NCBI GenBank assembly: GCA_014156375.1
Contig: RQJH01000002.1
Location: 774,331 to 838,330, forward strand
DNA length: 64,000 bases
From: Enterobacteriaceae bacterium 89
GTDB lineage: Bacteria; Pseudomonadota; Gammaproteobacteria; Enterobacterales; Enterobacteriaceae
Direction of reading: 5' to 3'
The position numbers and the translations under genes are program-made. Below, in pieces: positions 31,883-43,269 of the stretch (position 1 is the stretch's first letter; each line of letters opens with the position of its first letter). The notes beneath the pieces were generated by a model. The model worked only from the letters and a program-made list of their open reading frames with translations, was not told the origin of the DNA and ran no database searches.

Positions 31883-33109
31883 CTACACGTCCAGCAGCAG
31901 ACGAGTCGGATCTTCCAGCAGCTCTTTGATGGCTACGAGGAAGCCCACGGACTCACGGCCGTCGATCAGACGGTGATCGTAGGACAGAGCCAGATACATC
32001 ATCGGCAGGATCTCAACTTTGCCGTCAACCGCCATTGGGCGGTCTTTGATGGCGTGCATGCCGAGGATCGCGCTCTGCGGTGGGTTGATGATCGGCGTGG
32101 ACATCAGGGAACCGAACACACCACCGTTGGTGATGGTGAAGTTACCGCCGGTCAGATCTTCCACGGTCAGTTTGCCGTCACGGCCTTTCAGCGCCAGCTC
32201 TTTAATGTTCTTCTCGATGTCGGCCATGCCCAGTGCGTCAACGTCACGCAGAACCGGGGTCACCAGACCGCGCGGCGTGGACACAGCCATGCTGACGTCG
32301 AAGTAGTTGTGATAAACCACGTCTTCGCCATCGATGGAAGCGTTCACTTCCGGATAGCGTTTCAGCGCTTCAACCACGGCCTTCACGTAGAAGGACATGA
32401 AGCCCAGACGGATACCGTGACGTTTTTCAAACGCGTCACCGTACTGCTTACGCAGATCCATGATTGGCTTCATGTTGACTTCGTTGAACGTGGTCAGCAT
32501 GGCGGTAGAGTTTTTCGCTTCCAGCAGACGCTCGGCCACGCGTTTACGCAGACGGGTCATTGGAACGCGTTTTTCTGAACGGCCAGCCAGCGGAGCTGGT
32601 GCAGCCGCAGCAGGCGCTGCCGCAGGAGCTTTGGCTTCAGCTTTAGCCGGAGCCTTAGCCAGATGTTTTTCAACATCTTCACGGGTCAGACGACCGCCCA
32701 CACCGGTGCCTTTAATGGCATTCGCGTCGAGGCTGTGCTCAGCCAGCAGGCGACGAATCGCCGGGCTCAGGGCATCGTTGCTCTGCTCTTCCAGAGAAGC
32801 CTGCTGGCGCTGGGCCGGGGTAGACTCTTTGGCTTCTGCTTTGGCTTCAGTCGCTTTACCGGAGCTGTTGCCTTCACGCAGGCGACCCAGAATCTGGCGA
32901 GAGGTCACGGTAGTGCCTTCATCTTCCAGTACCGCATCCAGAATGCCGTCAGCCGACGCCGGTACTTCCAGTACCACTTTGTCAGTTTCGATTTCGACCA
33001 GAACTTCATCGCGGACAACCGCATCGCCTGGCTTCTTGTGCCAGGTAGCAACCGTTGCATCGGCTACAGATTCCGGCAGGTCGGGAACAAGAATATCTAC
33101 GCTACTCAT
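31883..33109 (-). CDS. sucB: 2-oxoglutarate dehydrogenase E2, dihydrolipoamide succinyltransferase
   Basis: SucB forms the core of the 2-oxoglutarate dehydrogenase complex and transfers the succinyl group to CoA. It has 408 residues (E. coli 405). The lipoyl domain (1-80) has the lipoyl-Lys in [14 protein letters not shown]. An E3/E1-binding domain at about 112-150 ([20 protein letters not shown]) and an Ala/Pro-rich linker follow. The catalytic domain ends with [16 protein letters not shown] (catalytic His and Asp). The extra residues are in the linkers. It starts 14 nt after sucA. Confidence 0.98.
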   Translation of the reverse strand: MSSVDILVPDLPESVADATVATWHKKPGDAVVRDEVLVEIETDKVVLEVPASADGILDAVLEDEGTTVTSRQILGRLREGNSSGKATEAKAEAKESTPAQRQQASLEEQSNDALSPAIRRLLAEHSLDANAIKGTGVGGRLTREDVEKHLAKAPAKAEAKAPAAAPAAAAPAPLAGRSEKRVPMTRLRKRVAERLLEAKNSTAMLTTFNEVNMKPIMDLRKQYGDAFEKRHGIRLGFMSFYVKAVVEALKRYPEVNASIDGEDVVYHNYFDVSMAVSTPRGLVTPVLRDVDALGMADIEKNIKELALKGRDGKLTVEDLTGGNFTITNGGVFGSLMSTPIINPPQSAILGMHAIKDRPMAVDGKVEILPMMYLALSYDHRLIDGRESVGFLVAIKELLEDPTRLLLDV

Positions 33110-33123
33110 TTTGTATCCTTTAA

Positions 33124-35931
33124 TTAATCGACGTTCAGCGCGTCATTGACCAGATCTTGTTGCTGCTTCTGGTGAACGGACATATACCCTACCGCCGGAG
33201 AGGCGGAGGCCGGGCGACCCGCGTAACGCAGGGCAGACCCAAATGGAATCACTTCACGTAAGTGATGCTGGCTGCAGTACCATGCGCCCTGGTTAAGAGG
33301 CTCTTCCTGGCACCAGACAAAATCATGAACGTGAGCATAAGGTTTCAGCGCGTCCTGCATCGCCTGATGCGGGAACGGATAAAGCTGTTCGATACGCACG
33401 ATGGCGACATCTTTCTGATCGTTTTTGCGACGCTGTTCCAGCAGGTCGTAATACACCTTACCGGAGCACATCACCACGCGTTTCACGGCCTTCGGATCCA
33501 GCTCGTCGATCTCGCCGATAGCAGGCTGGAAGGTGCCGTTTGCCAGTTCTTCCAGAGAAGAGACGGCCAGCGGGTGACGCAGCAGAGATTTTGGTGACAT
33601 AACCACCAGCGGACGACGCATCCCGCGCAGCGCCTGACGACGCAGCATGTGATACACCTGAGCCGGAGTGGACGGCACGCAAACCTGCATGTTTTGTTCT
33701 GCACACAGCTGCAGGTAACGCTCCAGACGCGCGGAGGAGTGCTCCGGACCCTGGCCTTCGTAACCGTGCGGCAGCAGCATGGTCAGGCCACACATACGGC
33801 CCCATTTCTGCTCGCCGGAGCTGATGAACTGGTCGATAACCACCTGAGCCCCGTTGGCGAAGTCGCCGAACTGCGCTTCCCAGATGGTCAGAATACGTGG
33901 CTCTGCGGTGGCATAGCCGTATTCGAACGCCAGTACCGCTTCCTCAGACAGCACGGAGTCCCAGACCTTGAACTGGCCCTGACCGTTGTGCACGTGCTGC
34001 AGCGGGGTGTAGGTCGATGCGTTAGTCTGGTTGTGGATCACCGCGTGGCGGTGGAAGAACGTACCACGGCCGGAGTCTTCACCGGACAGACGAACCGGAA
34101 TGCCTTCATCAACCAGCGTTGCGTAAGCCAGAGTTTCCGCGCCGCCCCAGTCGAACAGCTTCTCACCGGAAGCCATTAGCTGACGGTCGCCATAAATTTT
34201 CGCTACGCGGGACTGCATCTCAACGGCTTCTGGCACGGTGCTGATGCGCTTAGCCAGCTCCTGCAGACGCTTCATCTCGACCTTGTTCGGGTAGCTCTCA
34301 TCCCACTCGTGGTTGAGGTACGGCGACCAGGTAAAGGAGTGCATGTTCATCGGACGCCACTCTTTTACCACGCATTCGCCGGCATCCAGCGCATCGCGGT
34401 ACAGATTGACCATCTCGGTGGCATCTTCCAGGGTGGCAACTTTGTCGCCTTCCAGCTTGTCGGCGTAAATCTTACGCGGCGTTGGATGCTTTTTGATTTT
34501 CTGGTACATCAGCGGCTGGGTTGCGCTTGGCTCGTCGGCTTCGTTGTGGCCGTGACGGCGATAGCACACCAGGTCGATGAACACATCGCGTTTGAAGGTG
34601 TTACGGAAGTCCAGCGCCAGGCGGGTCACGAAGGCAACCGCTTCCGGGTCATCCGCATTCACGTGGAAAATCGGCGCCATCACCATCTTACCGATGTCGG
34701 TGCAGTATGGTGTGGAACGGGCATCCAGCGGGTTGGAGGTGGTGAAACCAACCTGGTTGTTGATAACGATACGTACGGTACCGCCCACTTCGTAACCGCG
34801 CGCTTTGGACATGTTCAGGGTTTCCTGAACTACGCCCTGCCCGGCTACCGCGGCGTCACCGTGAATGGTGATTGGCAGAACTTTGTTGCTGCTTGGCTCT
34901 TCCAGACGATCCAGACGGGCACGCACGGAACCGATAACCACCGGGCTCACGATTTCGAGGTGAGACGGGTTAAACGCCAGCGCCAGGTGCACCAGGCCGC
35001 CTTCGGTTTCGATGTCAGAAGAGAAGCCCATGTGGTACTTCACGTCACCGGTGCCGAGGTGTTCTTTATGCTTACCGGCGAATTCGTCGAACAGATCCTG
35101 CGGTTTTTTACCCAGAACGTTGACCAGCACGTTCAGACGACCACGGTGCGCCATACCCAGCACCACTTCGCGAGTGCCGCTCTTACCCGCATGGCGGATA
35201 AGCTCTTTCAGCATTGGCACCAGCGCATCGCCGCCTTCCAGCGAGAAGCGTTTTGCGCCCGGGAATTTCGCCCCAAGGTAACGCTCCAGCCCTTCGGCTG
35301 CGGTCAGTTCGCTTAAGAAACGTTTTTTCTCGTCAGCGGTGAAGCTGGCGTGACCGACCACCGATTCAATACGCTGTTGGATCCAGCGTTTTTCTTCAGT
35401 GGACGTAATGTGCATGTATTCCGCGCCGATGGAGCCGCAGTAAGTCTGCTTAAGGGCTGTGATCAGCTCGCCCAGCTTCATGGTCTCTTTGCCACCGGCA
35501 AATGAGCCTACGTTAAAGCTGTCCTGGAAATCCGCTTCGCTCAGGTCATGGAAGCTCGGTTCGAGATCGCTGACTTTATCCTGCTGCCACAATCCCAGCG
35601 GATCGAGGTTGGCATTCTGATGACCGCGGAAACGATAAGCGTTGATCATCTGCAGGACTTTAACCTGCTTCACGTTGGTATCAGGATCGGAAATCGCAGA
35701 AGAATAGCGTGAGGCATCCTTCGCCAGGCGGCGGAAGTAATCACGCGTTGTAGAGTGAAATTGATCGGGTTTGACTCCGGTGCCAGGCAGCTGCTGGAAC
35801 ATGGAACGCCAGTTAGCGTCGACAGAGTCAGGATCGGTTAAGAAGTCTTCATAGAGCTGTTCTATCCAGCTCTGGTTGGCACCAGAGAGGTAAGAAGAGT
35901 CCAGCCAGGCTTTCATTGCGCCGTTCTGCAT
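33124..35931 (-). CDS. sucA: 2-oxoglutarate dehydrogenase E1
   Basis: SucA is the thiamine-diphosphate decarboxylase of the 2-oxoglutarate dehydrogenase complex. It has 935 residues (E. coli 933; two extra near residue 185). The N-terminus matches E. coli closely. The ThDP motif region contains [20 protein letters not shown] and [17 protein letters not shown], with [19 protein letters not shown] in the transketolase-like domain. The 312-nt gap upstream separates it from sdhB and holds a REP pair. In E. coli an internal suc promoter lies in the equivalent place. Confidence 0.98.
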   Translation of the reverse strand: MQNGAMKAWLDSSYLSGANQSWIEQLYEDFLTDPDSVDANWRSMFQQLPGTGVKPDQFHSTTRDYFRRLAKDASRYSSAISDPDTNVKQVKVLQMINAYRFRGHQNANLDPLGLWQQDKVSDLEPSFHDLSEADFQDSFNVGSFAGGKETMKLGELITALKQTYCGSIGAEYMHITSTEEKRWIQQRIESVVGHASFTADEKKRFLSELTAAEGLERYLGAKFPGAKRFSLEGGDALVPMLKELIRHAGKSGTREVVLGMAHRGRLNVLVNVLGKKPQDLFDEFAGKHKEHLGTGDVKYHMGFSSDIETEGGLVHLALAFNPSHLEIVSPVVIGSVRARLDRLEEPSSNKVLPITIHGDAAVAGQGVVQETLNMSKARGYEVGGTVRIVINNQVGFTTSNPLDARSTPYCTDIGKMVMAPIFHVNADDPEAVAFVTRLALDFRNTFKRDVFIDLVCYRRHGHNEADEPSATQPLMYQKIKKHPTPRKIYADKLEGDKVATLEDATEMVNLYRDALDAGECVVKEWRPMNMHSFTWSPYLNHEWDESYPNKVEMKRLQELAKRISTVPEAVEMQSRVAKIYGDRQLMASGEKLFDWGGAETLAYATLVDEGIPVRLSGEDSGRGTFFHRHAVIHNQTNASTYTPLQHVHNGQGQFKVWDSVLSEEAVLAFEYGYATAEPRILTIWEAQFGDFANGAQVVIDQFISSGEQKWGRMCGLTMLLPHGYEGQGPEHSSARLERYLQLCAEQNMQVCVPSTPAQVYHMLRRQALRGMRRPLVVMSPKSLLRHPLAVSSLEELANGTFQPAIGEIDELDPKAVKRVVMCSGKVYYDLLEQRRKNDQKDVAIVRIEQLYPFPHQAMQDALKPYAHVHDFVWCQEEPLNQGAWYCSQHHLREVIPFGSALRYAGRPASASPAVGYMSVHQKQQQDLVNDALNVD

Positions 35932-36151
35932 CGTGATCCCTTAAGCATTTTTATGCTTACTTTCGCCGTAGAAACTACCACGCACACCACGTGTACGTGC
36001 CGGGATTCACTTGCGAGCTCTTGTTTACACTGGCCCGCGAAGGAACCTTTAGAAACTGTCTTTAGCGGTCTTACCGCTCTCCCTTTCTCTCTGTGGAGAA
36101 AGTAGATTTGGCAGTTTTTAAAGATTTCCTGCTTTTGTTGCTGGCGGTTCC

Positions 36152-36225
36152 CGTAGGCCGGATAAGACGTTTTACGTCGCATCCGGCATTTTTTGCCTGA
36201 TGCGCTTCGCTTATCAGGCCTACGG
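36152..36225. repeat. Inverted pair of REP units between sdhB and sucA
   Basis: Two REP-like units (36152-36188 and 36194-36225) face each other. The ends cgtaggccggataag and cttatcaggcctacg can pair, giving a long stem. This BIME-like element lies 18 nt downstream of sdhB and may adjust sdhB versus sucA message stability. The gap 35932-36243 otherwise contains only spacer and a possible suc promoter. Confidence 0.8.
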
Positions 36226-36243
36226 AAAACCGCCGTTTACTAC

Positions 36244-36960
36244 TTACGCACTACGTTGCAGCAGCATCGACTTAATATGGCCGATGGCGCGCGTCGGGTT
36301 AAGCCCTTTCGGACACACACTGACGCAGTTCATGATGCTATGGCAGCGGAATACGCTGAAAGCGTCACTTAACCCTTCAAGGCGGCTGTCGGTTTCGGTA
36401 TCACGGCTGTCGATCAGGAAGCGGTAAGCCGCTAACAGACCGGCCGGGCCAATGAACTTGTCCGGGTTCCACCAGAAGGATGGGCAAGACGTGGAGCAAC
36501 ATGCACAAAGAATACACTCGTACAGGCCGTCCAGTTTTTCACGCTGCTCAGGCGACTGTAAATGCTCGCGAGCGGGTGGATTTTGCCCATTATTCAACAA
36601 GTAAGGCTTAATCTTCTCATATTGGGCATAGAACTGCCCCATGTCCACCACCAAATCACGCACTACCGGTAAACCCGGCAGCGGGCGAATCACAATCTTC
36701 TGCCCGGCGCGTTGCAGAGCGGAAATCGGGGTGATACAAGCCAGACCGTTTTTGCCGTTCATGTTGACGCCATCGGAGCCACACACGCCTTCACGGCAGG
36801 AGCGACGGAATGAAAGCGTCGGATCTTTTTCTTTCAGCTGGATTAACGCATCCAGCAGCATCATGTCGCGCCCTTCTTCCGCTTCGAGGGTGTAATCCTG
36901 CATGCGCGGAGCGTCATCGACATCCGGGTTGTAACGATAAACTGAAAACTCGAGTCTCAT
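36244..36960 (-). CDS. sdhB: Succinate dehydrogenase iron-sulfur subunit
   Basis: SdhB carries the 2Fe-2S, 4Fe-4S and 3Fe-4S centres that pass electrons from SdhA to quinone. Its 238 residues equal E. coli. The 2Fe-2S ligands are in CREGVCGSDG. The 4Fe-4S ligands are in CILCACCSTSCPS, and the 3Fe-4S ligands in CHSIMNCVSVCPKG. The gene starts 16 nt after sdhA. Confidence 0.98.
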   Translation of the reverse strand: MRLEFSVYRYNPDVDDAPRMQDYTLEAEEGRDMMLLDALIQLKEKDPTLSFRRSCREGVCGSDGVNMNGKNGLACITPISALQRAGQKIVIRPLPGLPVVRDLVVDMGQFYAQYEKIKPYLLNNGQNPPAREHLQSPEQREKLDGLYECILCACCSTSCPSFWWNPDKFIGPAGLLAAYRFLIDSRDTETDSRLEGLSDAFSVFRCHSIMNCVSVCPKGLNPTRAIGHIKSMLLQRSA

Positions 36961-36976
36961 TTTCCTGTCTCCGCAA

Positions 36977-38743
36977 TTAGTAAGTACGAATCTTCGGCGG
37001 GAACGCCGGACGCAGTTTCGGCTCCATATTGACGCTACGACGCGTCATGGATTCCGACTCTGGCAGATACAGGGAATGGCACAGCCAGTTTTCATCATCA
37101 CGATCCGGGAAGTCGAAGCGGCTGTGTGCGCCACGGCTTTCGGTACGGAAGTTTGCTGACACCGCAGTGGCGTAAGCGGTTTCCATCAGGTTATCCAGCT
37201 CCAGACACTCAACGCGCTGGGTGTTGAACTCGCTGGAAGTGTCGTCCAGACGAGCGTTTTTCAGGCGCTCGCGAATCGCTTTCAGCTGCTCAAGCCCTTT
37301 GGCCATCGCGTCGCCTTCGCGGAATACCGAGAAGTTGTGCTGCATACATTCCTGCAGCGCTTTGCGAATTTCCACCGGATCTTCGCCGTTACGGTTACCG
37401 TTCCAGCGGTTGAGGCGTTCCAGGGAGGCATCAATTTCAGCTTCGGTTGCGTCAAGCAGATCGCCCTGCTCGGCAATGGATTCCTGCAGGTGCAGACCCA
37501 CCGCACGACCAAACACCACCAGGTCCAGCAGGGAGTTGCCACCCAGACGGTTGGCACCGTGTACGGATACGCAGGCAATTTCGCCTACTGCGAACAGGCC
37601 AGGGATCACCACATCTTCGCCCTGCTCGTTCACGGTCAGCGCCTGGCCGGTCACTTTGGTTGGAATGCCGCCCATCATGTAGTGACAGGTTGGGATAACC
37701 GGGATCGGCTCTTTCACCGGATCGACGTGCGCGAAGGTGCGGGACAGTTCGAGGATGCCCGGCAGGCGGGATTCCAGAACGTCTTTACCCAGATGGTCGA
37801 GTTTCAGCTTCGCGTGTGGGCCCCATGGACCGTCACAGCCGCGGCCTTCGCGGATTTCGATCATGATGGAACGCGCCACCACGTCACGACCCGCCAGGTC
37901 TTTCGCGTTCGGAGCATAACGCTCCATGAAGCGCTCGCCGTGTTTGTTCAGCAGATAACCGCCTTCACCACGGCAGCCTTCTGTTACCAGAACGCCTGCC
38001 CCGGCAATACCGGTTGGGTGGAACTGCCACATCTCCATATCCTGCACCGGCACGCCAGCGCGGATAGCCATACCGACACCGTCACCGGTGTTGATGTGGG
38101 CGTTGGTGGTGGACTGATAAATACGGCCTGCGCCGCCGGTTGCCAGCACGGTAGCGCGAGCTTTGAAGTAGACCACTTCACCGGTTTCGATGCACAGCGC
38201 GGTACAACCCACCACTGCGCCATCGGCATTTTTCACCAGATCCAGCGCATACCACTCGGAGAAGATAGTGGTGTGGTTTTTCAGGTTCTGCTGATACAGA
38301 GTGTGCAACAGGGCGTGACCGGTACGGTCAGCCGCCGCTGCGGTACGCGCCGCCTGCTCGCCGCCGAAATCTTTCGACTGGCCGCCAAACGGGCGCTGGT
38401 AGATGGTGCCATTTTCCAGACGGGAAAAAGGCAGGCCCATGTGGTCCAGCTCCAGAATCGCTTCCGGGCCGGTCTTACACATATATTCAATCGCGTCCTG
38501 GTCACCGATGTAGTCTGACCCTTTTACGGTGTCATACATGTGCCATTCCCAGTTATCTTCATGGCTGTTACCGAGCGCGACGGTGATACCACCCTGCGCG
38601 GACACGGTATGGGAACGGGTCGGGAAGACTTTAGAGAGCAGCGCACAGGTCTGGCCGCTCTGGGAGATTTGCAGCGCGGCACGCATGCCCGCGCCACCTG
38701 CGCCGATAACAACAGCATCAAATTCTCTGACTGGCAGTTTCAT
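36977..38743 (-). CDS. sdhA: Succinate dehydrogenase flavoprotein subunit
   Basis: SdhA oxidises succinate to fumarate with covalently bound FAD. It has 588 residues from the ATG at 38743 ([19 protein letters not shown], the FAD fold). A start four codons upstream inside sdhD is less likely. The flavin-linking His is in [11 protein letters not shown]. Catalytic regions include [19 protein letters not shown] and [12 protein letters not shown]. Its start overlaps the end of sdhD by one base. Confidence 0.98.
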   Translation of the reverse strand: MKLPVREFDAVVIGAGGAGMRAALQISQSGQTCALLSKVFPTRSHTVSAQGGITVALGNSHEDNWEWHMYDTVKGSDYIGDQDAIEYMCKTGPEAILELDHMGLPFSRLENGTIYQRPFGGQSKDFGGEQAARTAAAADRTGHALLHTLYQQNLKNHTTIFSEWYALDLVKNADGAVVGCTALCIETGEVVYFKARATVLATGGAGRIYQSTTNAHINTGDGVGMAIRAGVPVQDMEMWQFHPTGIAGAGVLVTEGCRGEGGYLLNKHGERFMERYAPNAKDLAGRDVVARSIMIEIREGRGCDGPWGPHAKLKLDHLGKDVLESRLPGILELSRTFAHVDPVKEPIPVIPTCHYMMGGIPTKVTGQALTVNEQGEDVVIPGLFAVGEIACVSVHGANRLGGNSLLDLVVFGRAVGLHLQESIAEQGDLLDATEAEIDASLERLNRWNGNRNGEDPVEIRKALQECMQHNFSVFREGDAMAKGLEQLKAIRERLKNARLDDTSSEFNTQRVECLELDNLMETAYATAVSANFRTESRGAHSRFDFPDRDDENWLCHSLYLPESESMTRRSVNMEPKLRPAFPPKIRTY

Positions 38744-39090
38744 TACACACCCCACACCACAACAAATCCATAAATGACGTAAACCACCAGCGCTACAACG
38801 ATAGCCAGCTGCAGCGGCAAACGAACAGCCAATGGTTTAACGTAGTCGGTCAACACCTGCCACATGCCGATCCAGGCATGAATCAAGATGGAAAAAAGAG
38901 CCAGCAGGGTGAAGACTTTGGTGAAAGCGGAAGAGAAGAAACCTGACCAGACTTCCCAGGTCACGGTACCGTGAATCGCGAAGAATCCAACCATGTAGAT
39001 AATGTACAGAGTAAGGACGATCGCAGTGGCACGCACGAGGATGAAGTCATGTACGCCGTTGCGTCCTAGTGCTGAGGCGTTGCTTACCAT
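38743..39090 (-). CDS. sdhD: Succinate dehydrogenase membrane anchor SdhD
   Basis: SdhD is one of two membrane anchors that form the ubiquinone and haem b556 site. It has 115 residues with three helices. The N-terminal [19 protein letters not shown] holds quinone-site residues, and the second helix carries a haem-region His ([17 protein letters not shown]). It overlaps sdhC by 7 nt and sdhA by 1 nt. Confidence 0.97.
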   Translation of the reverse strand: MVSNASALGRNGVHDFILVRATAIVLTLYIIYMVGFFAIHGTVTWEVWSGFFSSAFTKVFTLLALFSILIHAWIGMWQVLTDYVKPLAVRLPLQLAIVVALVVYVIYGFVVVWGV

Positions 39091-39473
39091 ACGAGGACTC
39101 CTGCAAGAAGTGAAAGCACGACAGTAATAACAAAAGAAATTTTGGCAGACCGAACACCCACCTCAAACGTCTCTTCCAGATAGCCAAAGTCCATCATCAG
39201 ATGACGAATACCGACCACCGCGTGATACGCCAGCGCGGTCAGAATGCCCCACATAATGAATTTGACGAAGAAGCCACTCATGATGGCGCTCGCCGTCTGG
39301 AAGCCTTCAGGAGAGGAGAGACTGGTGCCCAGTAACCACAACAGGATGCCAACCGCCACAAAAGTGATCACGCCAGAAACGCGGTGGAGGATGGACGCTA
39401 TCGCCGTTACAGGGAATCGGATCGTCTTGAGATCCAGATTGACAGGTCTTTGTTTTTTCACATTTTTTATCAT
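39084..39473 (-). CDS. sdhC: Succinate dehydrogenase cytochrome b556 subunit SdhC
   Basis: SdhC is the first gene of the sdhCDAB-sucABCD operon. It has 129 residues from the ATG at 39473 ([15 protein letters not shown]); an ATG five codons upstream is not supported by the family. There are three helices. [17 protein letters not shown] carries quinone-site Ser and Arg, and [18 protein letters not shown] carries the haem-ligand His. In E. coli its leader is controlled by ArcA, FNR and CRP and by the small RNAs RyhB and Spot 42. Confidence 0.97.
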   Translation of the reverse strand: MIKNVKKQRPVNLDLKTIRFPVTAIASILHRVSGVITFVAVGILLWLLGTSLSSPEGFQTASAIMSGFFVKFIMWGILTALAYHAVVGIRHLMMDFGYLEETFEVGVRSAKISFVITVVLSLLAGVLVW

Positions 39474-39647
39474 GAATAACGCCCACATGCTGTTCTTATT
39501 GTTTCCTTCCTCCGGTCTGCGTGCGGGTCAGACAGCGTCCTTTTCTATAACTGCGCGTCATGTAAAAACTCCAGATTCAAGAGCTAAAACGGCACATTAC
39601 AACGCTGGGTGGCTCGGGATTGCAGGGGTTTCCGGAGACCTGGCGGC

Positions 39648-39676
39648 AGTATAGGACGTTCACAAAATCATTACAA
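39648..39676 (-). promoter_or_regulatory. sdhC promoter
   Basis: On the minus strand TTGTAA-N17-TATACT lies about 170 nt upstream of sdhC, as in the E. coli sdh promoter. The 39474-40125 gap (652 nt) is the shared sdhC/gltA control region. It is AT-rich near 39690-39830, where ArcA sites would be expected, and contains no gene that I can support. Confidence 0.8.
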
Positions 39677-39786
39677 TTAACCTACATATAGTTTGTCGGG
39701 TTTTATGCGGAACAGTGATCGGGGTCACGATAACAACATTATTTTAAATTTTACTCACCTGATTTGACAAATATTAAACATTATTG

Positions 39787-39816
39787 TTACAACCATCACC
39801 AGAAAAGGCATATAAT
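39787..39816 (+). promoter_or_regulatory. gltA promoter
   Basis: TTACAA-N18-TATAAT has a perfect -10 box about 310 nt upstream of the gltA start codon, giving a long leader as in E. coli gltA. Confidence 0.6.
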
Positions 39817-40125
39817 GCGTAAAAGTTATGGGGTCACTCTTTCTCCTGAGAATAAGTTATGTAACAGTGAGAAAGTATTGACCAATGTATTCAGGAAAGT
39901 TAATAGTGATAGACAGGTTTGAATAAACGGACTGCTAAGACCCTGATTTACTGTAGTTTCACGGTGTAATGAACGTATACCCCCAGGCGCCCTTTGCTCT
40001 GTACCCTGGTTCCCCTCGTGAGCTGAGCTGTGAGCCAAATAACAAACTGGTAACGTCGAACGACACCCTGAAAGTGAATCCGGCATCCCGCAGTCTTAGG
40101 TAATAAGGCGCTAAGGAGACCGTAA

Positions 40126-41412
40126 ATGGCTGATACAAAGGCAAAGCTCACTCTCAACGGTGATGCTGCTATTGAACTGGATGTGCTAAAAGGCACGCTC
40201 GGTGAGGACGTTATTGATATTCGTAGTCTTGGTTCAAAAGGCATGTTTACTTTTGACCCAGGTTTTACCTCTACCGCTTCCTGCGAATCCAAAATCACCT
40301 TTATCGACGGTGACGAAGGTATCCTGCTGCACCGCGGTTTTCCTATCGACCAGTTAGCCACCCAGTCTAACTACCTCGAAGTCTGCTACATCCTGCTGAA
40401 TGGCGAAAAACCGACTCAGGCACAGTACGATGAATTCAAAACCATCGTCACACGCCACACCATGATCCACGAGCAGATCACCCGTTTGTTCCACGGCTTC
40501 CGCCGTGACTCTCACCCAATGGCGGTGATGTGCGGCGTGACCGGTGCGCTGGCGGCGTTCTACCACGATGCAATGGACGTGAATAACCCGCGTCACCGCG
40601 AAATCGCGGCGTTCCGCCTGCTGTCCAAAATGCCTACCATGGCAGCGATGTGCTACAAATATTCCATCGGTCAGCCGTTCGTTTATCCCCGCAACGACCT
40701 GTCCTACGCCGGCAACTTCCTCAACATGATGTTCTCTACGCCATGTGAAGAGTACGTTGTTAACCCGGTTCTGGAACGCGCAATGGATCGTATCCTGATC
40801 CTGCACGCCGACCACGAGCAGAATGCTTCCACTTCTACCGTTCGTACCGCAGGCTCTTCTGGCGCTAACCCATTCGCCTGTATCGCTGCCGGTATCGCTT
40901 CCCTGTGGGGACCAGCGCACGGCGGTGCCAACGAAGCGGCACTGAAGATGCTGGAAGAGATCAGCACCGTTGAGCACATTCCTGAGTTTGTGCGTCGCGC
41001 GAAAGACAAGAACGATTCGTTCCGTCTGATGGGCTTCGGCCACCGCGTGTACAAAAACTACGATCCGCGTGCCACCGTGATGCGTGAAACCTGTCATGAA
41101 GTGCTGAAAGAGCTGGGCACCAAAGACGACCTGCTGCAGGTCGCGATGGAGCTGGAACACATCGCACTGAACGACCCGTACTTCATCGAGAAGAAACTCT
41201 ACCCGAACGTGGACTTCTACTCCGGCATCATTCTGAAAGCGATGGGCATTCCGTCTTCCATGTTTACCGTGATCTTCGCGATGGCGCGTACCGTGGGCTG
41301 GATTGCACACTGGAACGAAATGCATAGCGAAGGAATGAAGATTGCTCGTCCTCGTCAGCTGTACACCGGCTACGACAAACGCGAGTTTAATTCGGACCTG
41401 AAGAAACACTAA
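40126..41412 (+). CDS. gltA: Citrate synthase, type II
   Basis: GltA condenses acetyl-CoA and oxaloacetate to citrate. This is the hexameric, NADH-inhibited Gram-negative type, with 428 residues (E. coli 427). The N-terminal beta domain (about 1-60) carries [19 protein letters not shown]. The active-site signature [14 protein letters not shown] holds a catalytic His, with the catalytic Asp in [19 protein letters not shown] lies 8 nt upstream of the start. It is divergent from sdhC, so both TCA units share control DNA. Confidence 0.98.
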   Translation: MADTKAKLTLNGDAAIELDVLKGTLGEDVIDIRSLGSKGMFTFDPGFTSTASCESKITFIDGDEGILLHRGFPIDQLATQSNYLEVCYILLNGEKPTQAQYDEFKTIVTRHTMIHEQITRLFHGFRRDSHPMAVMCGVTGALAAFYHDAMDVNNPRHREIAAFRLLSKMPTMAAMCYKYSIGQPFVYPRNDLSYAGNFLNMMFSTPCEEYVVNPVLERAMDRILILHADHEQNASTSTVRTAGSSGANPFACIAAGIASLWGPAHGGANEAALKMLEEISTVEHIPEFVRRAKDKNDSFRLMGFGHRVYKNYDPRATVMRETCHEVLKELGTKDDLLQVAMELEHIALNDPYFIEKKLYPNVDFYSGIILKAMGIPSSMFTVIFAMARTVGWIAHWNEMHSEGMKIARPRQLYTGYDKREFNSDLKKH

Positions 41413-41417
41413 GACAA

Positions 41418-41506
41418 TTGCCCGGCGGCGCTACGCTTGCCGGACCTACGAAACCAATGCCATCATTTGATTTTGTAGGTCTGATAAGCGAAGCGCCATC
41501 AGGCAA
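41418..41506. repeat. Inverted pair of REP units 3' of gltA
   Basis: The units at 41418-41450 and 41475-41506 are inverted relative to each other (cggacctacg ... gtaggtctgataag). They form a BIME-like element between the convergent genes gltA and nei, next to the terminator. Confidence 0.8.
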
Positions 41507-41507
41507 T

Positions 41508-41534
41508 AAAAAAACGCGCCCCGGGGCGCGTTTT
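41508..41534. terminator. Bidirectional terminator between gltA and nei
   Basis: The perfect palindrome acgcgccccggggcgcgt is flanked by seven A on one side and four T on the other. It serves gltA on plus and nei on minus; the nei stop codon is at its edge. Confidence 0.88.
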
Positions 41535-42326
41535 CTATTTCTGGCACTGAGGGCACCAATAAAACGGTCGCGATGACGACATCGTGCGTTCAATCACCCC
41601 GCCACATCGTTCGCAGGCTTCCCCATCCCGATGAAACACCTTAAAGCGGAATAACGCTCCGTGGTGTTTGTTGTCATCCACCTGCCCTCGCGTGTTATAG
41701 GATAAGCGCGGGATCGCCAGCAGTGCATGAGCAAATCTGTCCAGCTGTTCATCCGTCAGTTCACTGGCTTTGTGCGTCGCTGTCAGCTCGCATTCCCACA
41801 AAATTTCAACCCGCAGATAATTGCCCAATCCGGCAAGAAACGCCTGGTCCAGCAGCAATCCCGAAAACTGGCGGTTGCGAAACGGTTTCGACAACAGCCT
41901 CGCTTTGACCGTCTCCTCCGTCAGATTGACATCAAGAACGTCAGGACCGACGCGCAGTAAAAACGGATGAATGGCAAGCTGTTCGGCGGTGAGCATCTCA
42001 ATATCCGACGCGCTGTAGAGCAGAATCGCTTTGTTCGACGTTTCCAGTCGGACGCGCAGAACGCGTTTGCTTTCAGGCTCAGCACCTGCGTCCGCCACTC
42101 GCCAGACGCCGTAAAGCTGGTTATGGCTGTAAAGCGTCAGCCCGGAGGAAAAATGGGTCAGCAGCGCTTTACCGCGTGTTTCAATGTGGGTGATGGTTTG
42201 TCCAATCAGCTCAGCTTCAAAAGCCTTCAGCTGCGGAAAAGCAAACCAGGCCGCGGTCAGGGTTTGACCTTTAACTGCGGCCTCAAGGGTATCCGCCGCG
42301 CGGCGGATCTCCGGTCCTTCCGGCAT
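41535..42326 (-). CDS. nei: Endonuclease VIII (DNA glycosylase/AP lyase)
   Basis: Nei removes oxidised pyrimidines from DNA and cleaves the backbone by beta,delta-elimination. It has 263 residues, the E. coli length. The N-terminal catalytic MPEGPEIRR supplies Pro2 and Glu3. The helix-two-turn-helix region includes [19 protein letters not shown], and the C-terminal zinc finger is [12 protein letters not shown] with CPQC. It starts 10 nt after pxpC. In E. coli pxpA lies between these genes; here it does not. Confidence 0.97.
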   Translation of the reverse strand: MPEGPEIRRAADTLEAAVKGQTLTAAWFAFPQLKAFEAELIGQTITHIETRGKALLTHFSSGLTLYSHNQLYGVWRVADAGAEPESKRVLRVRLETSNKAILLYSASDIEMLTAEQLAIHPFLLRVGPDVLDVNLTEETVKARLLSKPFRNRQFSGLLLDQAFLAGLGNYLRVEILWECELTATHKASELTDEQLDRFAHALLAIPRLSYNTRGQVDDNKHHGALFRFKVFHRDGEACERCGGVIERTMSSSRPFYWCPQCQK

Positions 42327-42336
42327 TCCTCAGTCC

Positions 42337-43269
42337 TTAGTTTTCTTCGCTTAGCCGCCAGGCCAGCTGTTCGAAATAGCGATGTTGTTCTTCCCGAGCT
42401 TTCAGCGCCTCTTCCAGCGTGCAGGGAACAAAATGGATCGGCTGTCCGAGCGGAATTTGCGCTAACTGGTACATATCGGCTTCGATAATGCAGGCAATAC
42501 GCGGGTATCCGCCGGTAGTCTGCGCGTCATTCATCAGCACAATAGGTTGGCCGTTATGCGGCACCTGAACCACGCCCGGCAACAGGCCGTGAGACATCAG
42601 CTCACGATCCGTATTACGGACCAGCGGTTGTCCCTGAAGACGATAGCCCATCCGGTTACTCTGCGGGCTGAGCTGCCACGGCGCACGCCAGAAATTCTCC
42701 TGCGAGGCGCTGTCAAACTCCTGATATTCCGGCCCACGCAGCGCGCGAATGCGGTTGCTGTAGGGAAGCTGTTTGACGCCTCGTGATTCACTGAACTGAC
42801 GTGCTGCGGGCAGCAGTTTCAGCGAATCACCATCCTGCAAACGTCGCCCTTCCAGTCCGCCAATGCCGACTTTCAGATCCGTGCTGTAAGAGCCAAGCAC
42901 TTTCGGCACGTCAATTCCCCCGGCGACCGCCAGATAGCTACGGATGCCGTGCAGCGGACGCTTCAGCTCCAGCGTTTGCCCGGCAGTGACAGGTAACCGC
43001 CAGCCAGCCCAGACGGTCTCACCATCCAGCGTGGCTTCACAGGCCGCGCCCGTCAGCGCAAACCAGCCATCGTGGCCAAACTTAACCGTCAGTTGCCCAA
43101 GAGTAATTTCCAGCGCAGCGGCATCAGGTTCGTTGCCCACCAGCAGGTTGGCGGTGATGAGAGAGGGTATATCCAGCGCGCCGCAGCGACTCACGCCCGA
43201 CTGACGCAGCCCGTTACGCCCCGTATCCTGAACAGAGGTGTACAGCCCTGAGCGAATAATCTTCAGCAT
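42337..43269 (-). CDS. pxpC: 5-oxoprolinase subunit PxpC
   Basis: PxpC (YbgK) belongs to the KipA/carboxyltransferase-like family and acts with PxpB and PxpA in ATP-dependent opening of 5-oxoproline to glutamate. It has 310 residues. Motifs include [21 protein letters not shown] at the N-terminus, with [17 protein letters not shown] near the C-terminus. It overlaps pxpB by 7 nt. The partner gene pxpA is absent downstream. Confidence 0.95.
   Translation of the reverse strand: MLKIIRSGLYTSVQDTGRNGLRQSGVSRCGALDIPSLITANLLVGNEPDAAALEITLGQLTVKFGHDGWFALTGAACEATLDGETVWAGWRLPVTAGQTLELKRPLHGIRSYLAVAGGIDVPKVLGSYSTDLKVGIGGLEGRRLQDGDSLKLLPAARQFSESRGVKQLPYSNRIRALRGPEYQEFDSASQENFWRAPWQLSPQSNRMGYRLQGQPLVRNTDRELMSHGLLPGVVQVPHNGQPIVLMNDAQTTGGYPRIACIIEADMYQLAQIPLGQPIHFVPCTLEEALKAREEQHRYFEQLAWRLSEEN

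Noticed and set aside
37337-38518. A 393-codon plus-strand frame opposite sdhA
   Set aside because: A complementary-strand shadow of a highly expressed gene with biased codons. Similar shadows lie opposite galK, tolB, gltA, sucA and kdpA.
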